From: JAUXIQ01 sp030620925 [NCBI: Nitrospinota bacterium]
Lineage (GTDB): Bacteria > JAUXIQ01
Assembly: GCA_030620925.1 (NCBI GenBank)
Contig: JAUXIQ010000139.1
Span: 1 to 6,058, forward strand
Reading direction: 5' to 3'
DNA length: 6,058 nt
This document shows, piece by piece, positions 1 to 4,262 of this stretch. Positions within the stretch are counted from its first letter, which is position 1, and each line of letters begins with the position of its first letter. The notes under the pieces are model-generated. The model made no database searches. It saw only the letters and a program-made list of their open reading frames with translations, and had not been told where the DNA came from. The position numbers and the translations under genes are program-made.

Positions 1-211
1 CTTCCCGTGTGCCGCGAGTCTACCTGGTTTGAGTTTCGATCGCGGGAAGCGTCCGGGGAGGGGAAGTCAATGCCGGGTGCACGGCCCTTTATCCTCGCAT
101 GAGTAGTTCACGCCGTCTACCAGCGGCGATAAATGTATCGGGAACAGGCTATCCGACCTGTTGATTTGCCGGGTATTGAGTTGAACGGTGGTCAGAGCAG
201 AGGGCTGCGAC
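1..211. other. Non-coding leader upstream of dnaX with several short inverted repeats
   Basis: I see no convincing gene here. The + strand frame open from position 1 ends at a TGA at 100-102, and its 33 residues resemble no family I know. Inverted repeats are visible: 1-9 with 41-49 (9 pairs including one G-T), 111-115 with 124-128 (CGCCG/CGGCG), 127-131 with 136-140 (CGATA/TATCG, 4-nt loop) and 143-148 with 157-162 (AACAGG/CCTGTT, 8-nt loop). The second and third overlap by two bases, so they could not both form fully. In many bacteria the SRP RNA gene or a tRNA-Ser gene lies just upstream of dnaX, but I found neither the SRP tetraloop signature nor a tRNA T-arm. The region may be the 5' leader of the dnaX transcript or the tail of an RNA gene cut by the window edge. 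Confidence 0.4.
199..204 (+). promoter_or_regulatory. Ribosome binding site that fixes the dnaX start
   Basis: AGAGGG lies 7 nt before the GTG at 212. The other in-frame start, GTG at 188, has no comparable purine tract upstream. Starting at 212 also gives the typical DnaX beginning (MSFQV-ARRWRP, like MSYQVLARKWRP), so 212 is preferred over 188. Confidence 0.7.
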
Positions 212-1909
212 GTGTCTTTCCAGGTAACTGCAAGACGATGGAGGCCTCAGACCTTCGATGAGGTGGTGGGACAGGAGCATGTGACCTCCACCCTCAAGAG
301 CGCCATCGAAAACAACCGGGTGGCCCACGCCTATCTCTTCGCCGGAACCCGCGGCGTGGGCAAGACCACCACCGCCCGCATCCTGGCCAAGGCACTCAAC
401 TGCGAGCAGGGCCCCACCATAGACCCCTGCGGGGAGTGCGCTCCCTGCGTGGAGGTCGTCGAAGGCGGCTCCATGGACGTGATAGAGATAGACGGCGCCT
501 CCAACCGCGGCATAGAGGAGATACGCAGCCTCAGGGAGAACGTCAAATACGCTCCCTCCAGGGGGCGTTACAAGGTATACATAATCGATGAAGTCCATAT
601 GCTGACCATCCACGCCTTCAACGCACTGTTGAAGACTCTCGAAGAGCCGCCGCCCGAAGTCGTATTTATCCTGGCCACCACGGAAGTAGCCAAGGTTCCG
701 GCCACCATAGTGTCTCGATGCCAGCGGTTCGACTTCAGGCTCATCCCGCAGTCTCAGATCAGCGAGCATTTGAGGGAGATCGACGGGAAGGACTCCCTGG
801 GCGTGCCCCCGGAAGTCCTGGAGATAATAGCCCGCAGCGCCAGGGGAAGCATGCGCGACGCCCAGAGCCTTCTGGACCAGCTTGTTTCCTACTGCGGAGG
901 GAAGATCACCGCAGAGGAAGTGATGGCCGTCCTGGGGATGGTGGATTACGATGTGCTTTCAACCTGCGTGGACGCGCTGCTGACCGGGGATGCGGCGACC
1001 CTGCTCGGGCAGGTGGAGGAGATAAGAACCAACGGAAGAGACCCCCGCCTCTTCTGCGGCCAGTTACTGCGCTACCTGCGCGACCTGGTGGTGCTGAAGG
1101 CCGGTGGCGAGGCGACCTCCCTGCCGGAAGTGCCGCCTGAGAGGCGCGAGACCATGGCCGCGCAGATTGAGCGCGTCCCTCTCAGCAGGTTTCAGCTCCT
1201 CTTCAGCCTGCTGGCAAAGGCCGAGAGCGAAATGATCGGTTCCTCTTACCCGGACCTGGTGATGGAGATGGCTCTGGTTAAGATGAGCCGGGCGGAATCC
1301 TTCATGTCGCTCGGTGATATACTGTCCAGGCTGGAAGAACTGGAGGGCAAGCTGGGGGGAGGTGGCTACGGGCCCCTCTATGAAGGCGGCGATGAGCAGG
1401 AATCGCTTCCGCTGGTGAGAGAAACTGAGGCGAGCCGCGACGAAGAGAGCGAAGAAGGGCCGCAGGCGGAGCAGATGATGGATGCGCCTCACCCCGAGGA
1501 GGACCGACCGGGCCCGGAAGACTCTAAAAAAGAGCTGTGGCAGCGTATTCTGAGCGAAGCGAAGAAGATGAACCACTTGGCGCAATACCTGGCGCAGGGG
1601 TGGCTGGCTGATGTGAGCGAAGATGCCGTGGAGATAGCTTTTCCCAGGGAGTACAGTTTTACCGCCCAGCTTCTCAAGTCTACAGGGAAGCTGTCAGACC
1701 TCCAGGAGGTGGTGTGCAGCGCGCTGGGCCGGCGGGTAAGGGTCGGTTTTGCCGACGCTGGCCCGGATATGGGAAATTTAGAGCCGGATGAAGCAGCGAA
1801 GGAGACCCACGAACCCTGGAACCCCCTGGCGGAACCGCTTGTGAGGCATATGCTGGATATGTTCGAAGGACGCATTGTGGATGGAGGAAAGGAACAGACA
1901 CCCTTTTAA
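212..1909 (+). CDS. dnaX: DNA polymerase III subunit gamma/tau (DnaX)
   Basis: This is the ATPase subunit of the clamp loader, which opens the beta sliding clamp and loads it onto primed DNA at the fork; the tau form also ties polymerase cores together. From the GTG at 212 the protein has 565 residues. Visible in order: ARRWRPQTFDEVVGQ (7-21); Walker A GTRGVGKT (45-52); zinc-module cysteines C64, C73, C76 and C79; Walker B IIDEVHML (124-131); sensor 1 ATTE (155-158); the SRC motif (168-170) with the arginine finger; and the sensor 2 segment GSMRDAQSLLDQ (212-223). The helical collar domain follows to about 365, then a Glu/Asp/Pro-rich linker (about 385-440) and a compact C-terminal tau-type domain (about 441-530). 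Length is normal for DnaX of non-proteobacteria. It heads a dnaX-ybaB-recR cluster. An A6 run at codons 439-440 could yield a shorter gamma form. Identity is certain; only start choice and gamma production are open. Confidence 0.97.
   Translation: MSFQVTARRWRPQTFDEVVGQEHVTSTLKSAIENNRVAHAYLFAGTRGVGKTTTARILAKALNCEQGPTIDPCGECAPCVEVVEGGSMDVIEIDGASNRGIEEIRSLRENVKYAPSRGRYKVYIIDEVHMLTIHAFNALLKTLEEPPPEVVFILATTEVAKVPATIVSRCQRFDFRLIPQSQISEHLREIDGKDSLGVPPEVLEIIARSARGSMRDAQSLLDQLVSYCGGKITAEEVMAVLGMVDYDVLSTCVDALLTGDAATLLGQVEEIRTNGRDPRLFCGQLLRYLRDLVVLKAGGEATSLPEVPPERRETMAAQIERVPLSRFQLLFSLLAKAESEMIGSSYPDLVMEMALVKMSRAESFMSLGDILSRLEELEGKLGGGGYGPLYEGGDEQESLPLVRETEASRDEESEEGPQAEQMMDAPHPEEDRPGPEDSKKELWQRILSEAKKMNHLAQYLAQGWLADVSEDAVEIAFPREYSFTAQLLKSTGKLSDLQEVVCSALGRRVRVGFADAGPDMGNLEPDEAAKETHEPWNPLAEPLVRHMLDMFEGRIVDGGKEQTPF
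1525..1532 (+). other. Candidate dnaX slippage site (T-A6-G) at the gamma/tau boundary
   Basis: The run TAAAAAAG reads TCT AAA AAA GAG in the dnaX frame (codons 438-441). It falls exactly where the acidic linker meets the C-terminal domain. A -1 shift, or one extra A in the mRNA, would add 26 residues and stop at the TGA at 1609-1611 (about 466 aa). Loss of one A would stop at the TGA at 1551-1553 (about 446 aa). Both are close to the roughly 430-residue E. coli gamma. Upstream there is a purine tract GAGGAGG (1496-1502), 23 nt before the run. Downstream there is only a weak GCTG/CAGC hairpin (1534-1544). The heptamer is not the canonical A AAA AAG, because its first base is T. Function is inferred from position and sequence only. 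Confidence 0.3.
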
Positions 1910-1928
1910 CCTTAGTCCTGTTTTTTCC
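1886..1928 (+). other. Imperfect hairpin spanning the dnaX stop codon
   Basis: The purine tract 1886-1897 (GGAAAGGAACAG) can pair with 1918-1928 (CTGTTTTTTCC), giving 11 pairs with one G-T and one bulged G, around a 20-nt loop that contains the TAA at 1907-1909. It lies in the 70-nt dnaX-ybaB gap. The T6 run is inside the stem rather than after it, so this is not a standard intrinsic terminator. It might tune read-through or mRNA stability, or be chance. Confidence 0.2.
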
Positions 1929-1979
1929 AATACCGACGGGCTGGAGGGTCTATAGTTTATACCAGAGGGGAGACAGACG

Positions 1980-2294
1980 ATGTCACGCAACATGGGAAAC
2001 TTGATGAAGCAGGCGCAACAGATGCAGGAAAAGCTGTTGAAGATGCAGGAGGAGCTGGCCACCAGGACAATTGAGGCAAGCGCCGGAGGAGGGATGGTAA
2101 CCGTTACCGTCAACGGGAAGAGCGAAGTGATGTCGATCAAGATAGAGAAAGAAGTAGTGGACCCTGAAGACGTGGAGATGCTCGAAGACCTGGTGGCGGC
2201 GGCGGTGAACGAGGCCCTGCGCAAGGCGCAGGAGATGATGCAGGAAGAGATGTCCAAGGTGACGGGGGGGCTTAATATCCCCGGTCTCTTCTGA
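1980..2294 (+). CDS. ybaB: YbaB/EbfC family nucleoid-associated protein
   Basis: A small DNA-binding protein of the YbaB/EbfC family, known to form a dimer that binds DNA and coats the nucleoid, and almost always encoded between dnaX and recR. The 104-residue length is typical. The N-terminal helix carries the Gln/Met-rich signature [15 protein letters not shown] (5-19). The central strand region has [15 protein letters not shown] (32-46), and the C-terminal helix begins [13 protein letters not shown] (59-71) and ends with the family hallmark PGLF. The ATG at 1980 has a strong AGAGGGGAG site ending 8 nt upstream (1964-1972, 7 nt spacer). The internal ATG at 1992 is a less likely start. It sits 70 nt after dnaX and 17 nt before recR, consistent with one transcript. 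Its precise role is unsettled for the family; a supporting part in recombination or repair is usually inferred from the recR linkage. Confidence 0.95.
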   Translation: MSRNMGNLMKQAQQMQEKLLKMQEELATRTIEASAGGGMVTVTVNGKSEVMSIKIEKEVVDPEDVEMLEDLVAAAVNEALRKAQEMMQEEMSKVTGGLNIPGLF

Positions 2295-2311
2295 GTTTTC
2301 TGAAAGGCAGC

Positions 2312-2911
2312 ATGGTGAAACGCCCAAAACCCCTTTCCGTTCTTATCGAACGGTTGAACAAGCTCCCGGGCATAGGCGAGCGCTCTGCCCAGAGGATCGC
2401 TTACCATATATTAAAAACGCCCGAGAAGGATGCGGAGAAGCTCTCCCGGGCCATCATGGAAGTGAAGGAAAAGGTCATTCACTGTTCTCTCTGCTACAAC
2501 CTCACCGATCAGGACCCTTGCCAACTCTGCCAGGACCCCTCCCGCGACAAAGGAACGGTCTGCGTGATTGAGGAGCCGGGCGATATCTATTCCATTGAGA
2601 AGGCTGCCGGTTTCAAGGGCCTCTACCACGTGCTCATGGGGGCGCTTTCCCCTCTGGACGGCATCGGGCCCGAACAGCTCAGGATAGAACCCCTTGTGGA
2701 AAGAGTGAAAGAAGGAGGGGTGAAAGAAGTTATCGTGGCCACCAACCCTACACTCTCCGGTGAGGCGACGGCCATGTACCTGCTCAAGGTGCTTAAGCCC
2801 CTGGGGGTTAAGATGACCCGCATCGCACACGGCTTGCCCGTGGGCGGGAACCTGGAGTTCGCCGACGAGGTGACCCTTGCCCGCTCCTTCCAGGGCCGCC
2901 AGGAGCTTTGA
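2312..2911 (+). CDS. recR: Recombination protein RecR
   Basis: RecR works with RecO (and RecF) to displace SSB and load RecA on gapped single-stranded DNA during repair of stalled or broken forks. The 199-residue length is the family norm. Domains visible: an N-terminal helix-hairpin-helix with LNKLPGIGERSAQRIA (15-30); a four-cysteine zinc finger C58-x2-C61-x8-C70-x2-C73; a Toprim domain starting at VCVIEEPGDI (83-92); and the C-terminal segment with the GLPVGGNLEFADEVTL stretch ending in a short tail. All key residues are present. The ATG at 2312 has an AAAGG motif (2303-2307) only 4 nt upstream, a modest site consistent with translation following that of ybaB. No clear intrinsic terminator follows the TGA at 2909-2911, so the end of this transcript may lie in the repeat region downstream. 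Confidence 0.97.
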   Translation: MVKRPKPLSVLIERLNKLPGIGERSAQRIAYHILKTPEKDAEKLSRAIMEVKEKVIHCSLCYNLTDQDPCQLCQDPSRDKGTVCVIEEPGDIYSIEKAAGFKGLYHVLMGALSPLDGIGPEQLRIEPLVERVKEGGVKEVIVATNPTLSGEATAMYLLKVLKPLGVKMTRIAHGLPVGGNLEFADEVTLARSFQGRQEL

Positions 2912-2941
2912 GCCGCTGCGTTTTATTTACATACCGTTTCT

Positions 2942-2969
2942 TTGTCATACCTGGAAATATAAATATAAA
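2942..2969 (+). promoter_or_regulatory. Sigma70-type promoter candidate for the oxidoreductase operon
   Basis: A -35 box TTGTCA (2942-2947; 5 of 6 to consensus) and a -10 box TATAAA (2964-2969; 5 of 6) are separated by 16 nt. A second TATAAA at 2958-2963 overlaps but is too close to the -35. The surroundings are AT-rich compared with the neighbouring genes. The promoter starts 30 nt after the recR stop and points at the gamma-delta gene. Transcription from about 2976 would give a leader of some 220 nt including the repeats. Based on sequence match only. Confidence 0.5.
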
Positions 2970-2982
2970 GAGAGTCGCAGAT

Positions 2983-3005
2983 GCCGGTTTGGGTGGGCAA
3001 ACGGC
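2983..3005 (+). repeat. Direct repeat copy 1 (23 nt, self-complementary)
   Basis: It matches the copy at 3046-3068 at 21 of 23 positions, differing by C/T at the second base and by G/A inside the loop. Each copy can fold: GCC(G)GTTTG pairs with CAAACGGC, with one bulged G and a 6-nt GGTGGG loop. The two copies flank the palindrome at 3012-3032. The arrangement resembles the short GGGTTT/AAACCC-type intergenic repeats scattered through many GC-rich anaerobe genomes; copy number elsewhere in this genome cannot be seen. Confidence 0.75.
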
Positions 3006-3011
3006 TTGTAG

Positions 3012-3032
3012 GGGCGGGTTTCAAACCCACCC
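3012..3032. repeat. Central palindrome between the two direct repeats
   Basis: GGGCGGGTTT (3012-3021) and AAACCCACCC (3023-3032) are inverted around a single C at 3022, with 9 of 10 positions complementary and a C/A mismatch at 3015/3029. It is preceded by TTGTAG, a context I associate with dispersed intergenic palindromes in many genomes. No T-run follows the right arm directly; the next T4 begins 4 nt on, at 3037. Terminator activity is therefore possible but not indicated clearly. Confidence 0.65.
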
Positions 3033-3045
3033 AACGTTTTCGAGT

Positions 3046-3068
3046 GTCGGTTTGGGTGGACAAACGGC
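3046..3068 (+). repeat. Direct repeat copy 2 (23 nt, self-complementary)
   Basis: Second copy of the unit at 2983-3005, starting 63 nt after it. One base change turns a C-G pair into a T-G pair in the stem and the other falls in the loop, so the hairpin potential is kept (GTC(G)GTTTG against CAAACGGC). Substitutions that preserve pairing fit an RNA or cruciform fold, but with only two copies this is weak evidence. Confidence 0.7.
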
Positions 3069-3094
3069 GGCAATGAAGATATTATGATAGGTGT

Positions 3095-3122
3095 TTGATT
3101 TTCAATTTCTGCGCGGTAAATT
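3095..3122 (+). promoter_or_regulatory. Weak second promoter candidate
   Basis: TTGATT (3095-3100) and TAAATT (3117-3122) are 16 nt apart, each 4 of 6 to the sigma70 consensus, within the AT-rich stretch 3070-3170. It would give a repeat-free leader of about 70 nt. Much poorer than the candidate at 2942-2969; the AT-rich context could produce it by chance. Confidence 0.25.
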
Positions 3123-3182
3123 CCTGTAATGATCAAATAAATAACCTCTTACACCTGTTTCGTTCCAAGGCGACTTGCGGAG

Positions 3183-3190
3183 AAAAGGAG
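3183..3190 (+). promoter_or_regulatory. Ribosome binding site for the gamma-delta gene
   Basis: AAAAGGAG ends 9 nt before the ATG at 3200. It fixes this start over the in-frame TTG at 3095, whose 35 extra codons are AT-rich and encode nothing resembling the family. Confidence 0.8.
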
Positions 3191-3199
3191 AGACACATA

Positions 3200-4198
3200 A
3201 TGGCTCAAAAGAAAAGCATTATGCCCAGGACAAACGAGCTGGGCTTTTACGAGATACGCATGGAGAGCATAGGAGGCCTGGGCGCCAACCTCGCCGGCCA
3301 GATGCTGGCCGAAGCGGGCATCCTGGGGATGGACCTGAACGGCGCCAGCTTCGCCAGCTACGGGTCGGAGAAGAAGGGCACGCCGGTGAAATCCTACATA
3401 AGATACTGCGACACGGGGACGGAGGTGCGCACCAACAGCCCGGTCATGGAGCCCCACCTGCTGGTCATCTTCCACCCCAACCTCATCTGCCTCTTCCCTC
3501 TCACCCAGGGAGTGGGGCCTGAGAGCACAGTGGTGGTGAACACCCCTTTCAACACCAGAGAGATGAGGGATATACTCGAGCTGCACGGGGGGACCATAGG
3601 CAGCGTGGACGCACTCAACATTTCAGTGGAGGAGAAGGTGAGGCTGAACACCCCCATGATGGGTGCCGCTACCAGGGCCACGGAGTTCCTGGACCCGGAG
3701 GCGGTAAAAGAAGTCATACGAAGCACCTTCGAGAAGCGATACCCCCAACTGGTCGAGCCCAACATAAAGGCCTTCCAGCGAGGACACGACGAGATAGAGT
3801 TCGAGACCTTCGAACCGAACGACAAATATCCCTACCTGCCTTACGCGCAGGAACCGCCTCAACTGGGATACGAGAACACTCCCATTGGGGGGATCATCCT
3901 CAACCCGGGCAATACCGTGGTAAAAGACTGGAGCGGCTCCCGGCAAGGCTTCGTCCCGGTGCTGGACAAGGAGAAATGCATAGATTGCGGCCAGTGCGAG
4001 ATAACCTGCCCCGACTACTGCATGATCTTCGAGGAAGGTAAGGATAAGAAGGGAAAACCCGCCCAGGTATTAACGGGGATAAACCTGCAATACTGCAAAG
4101 GGTGCGGCAAATGCGCGGGGATTTGCCCGACAGAAGCTCTTAAGATGGAGCGGGAAGAGGAATACGAGCTCCTTACCTCCAGACTTGAAGGAAAGTAA
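3200..4198 (+). CDS. 2-oxoacid:ferredoxin oxidoreductase, fused gamma-delta subunit
   Basis: This 332-residue protein joins two subunits of a pyruvate synthase-type enzyme. Residues 16 to about 200 are the gamma (PorG-like) domain: the glycine-rich ESIGGLGANLAG (22-33), YGSEKKGTPVKS (54-65; compare the family's FGPERRGAPV) and NTPMMGAATRA (150-160). After a linker comes a delta (PorD-like) domain with PGNT (236-239) and an 8Fe ferredoxin fold. Cluster 1 ligands are C260, C263, C266 and C270 followed by Pro; cluster 2 ligands are C299, C302, C305 and C309 followed by Pro. The ferredoxin part would carry electrons from the thiamine site to soluble ferredoxin. Oddities: the usual GGQG of gamma is GGLG, and an extra cysteine sits at C274. 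It is cytoplasmic, with no signal or membrane segment. The alpha-beta gene follows after 64 nt, surely its partner. Gamma-delta fusions are known (for example in oxalate oxidoreductase of Moorella), so substrate cannot be read from this gene alone; pyruvate is most likely. Confidence 0.92.
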   Translation: MAQKKSIMPRTNELGFYEIRMESIGGLGANLAGQMLAEAGILGMDLNGASFASYGSEKKGTPVKSYIRYCDTGTEVRTNSPVMEPHLLVIFHPNLICLFPLTQGVGPESTVVVNTPFNTREMRDILELHGGTIGSVDALNISVEEKVRLNTPMMGAATRATEFLDPEAVKEVIRSTFEKRYPQLVEPNIKAFQRGHDEIEFETFEPNDKYPYLPYAQEPPQLGYENTPIGGIILNPGNTVVKDWSGSRQGFVPVLDKEKCIDCGQCEITCPDYCMIFEEGKDKKGKPAQVLTGINLQYCKGCGKCAGICPTEALKMEREEEYELLTSRLEGK

Positions 4199-4219
4199 CG
4201 ATATTCAGTTAAGAATCGG

Positions 4220-4245
4220 CGGGCTATTGTTTTGATGTCGGCCCG
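4220..4245 (+). other. Weak hairpin between the two oxidoreductase genes
   Basis: CGGGC (4220-4224) and GCCCG (4241-4245) can form a 5-bp stem with a 16-nt loop in the 64-nt gap, just upstream of the alpha-beta ribosome site. It has no T-run, so it is not an intrinsic terminator. It might affect the relative expression or stability of the two halves of the message, or be chance. Confidence 0.2.
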
Positions 4246-4251
4246 TTTGAC

Positions 4252-4257
4252 AGGAGG
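4252..4257 (+). promoter_or_regulatory. Ribosome binding site for the alpha-beta gene
   Basis: A perfect AGGAGG lies 5 nt before the ATG at 4263. This marks the start of a gene whose stop codon lies beyond the window. Confidence 0.85.
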
Positions 4258-4262
4258 AATAA

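Noticed and set aside
45-90. SRP (4.5S/scRNA) RNA gene, expected upstream of dnaX
   Set aside because: GTCCGGGGAGGGGAAG looks faintly like the SRP apical GGTCCGGAAGGAAGCAG, but the GGAA tetraloop and the paired flanks are missing.
1-102. Partial + strand frame open from position 1 to a TGA at 100-102
   Set aside because: Only 33 residues, no recognisable family (not a TadA or SerS end), and another frame is open nearly as far. Too weak to call a gene end without upstream sequence.
188-211. N-terminal extension of DnaX from the GTG at 188
   Set aside because: The GTG at 212 gives the conserved DnaX N-terminus and is preceded by AGAGGG at the right distance; 188 has neither.
149-769. 206-residue reading frame on the minus strand
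   Set aside because: Antisense shadow of the DnaX ATPase domain, with low-complexity Gly/Ala content and no domain.
2983-3068. CRISPR array
   Set aside because: Only two 23-nt copies, with a 40-nt spacer that is itself a palindrome, and no cas genes in the window.
2945-3136. 63-residue reading frame on the minus strand across the intergenic repeats
   Set aside because: It is made mainly of translated repeat (HPNRH occurs twice), has no convincing ribosome site and matches no family. It is an artefact of the direct repeats.
3095-3199. N-terminal extension of the gamma-delta protein from the TTG at 3095
   Set aside because: The 35 extra residues are encoded by AT-rich intergenic DNA and lack family similarity. 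The ATG at 3200 has a strong ribosome site.
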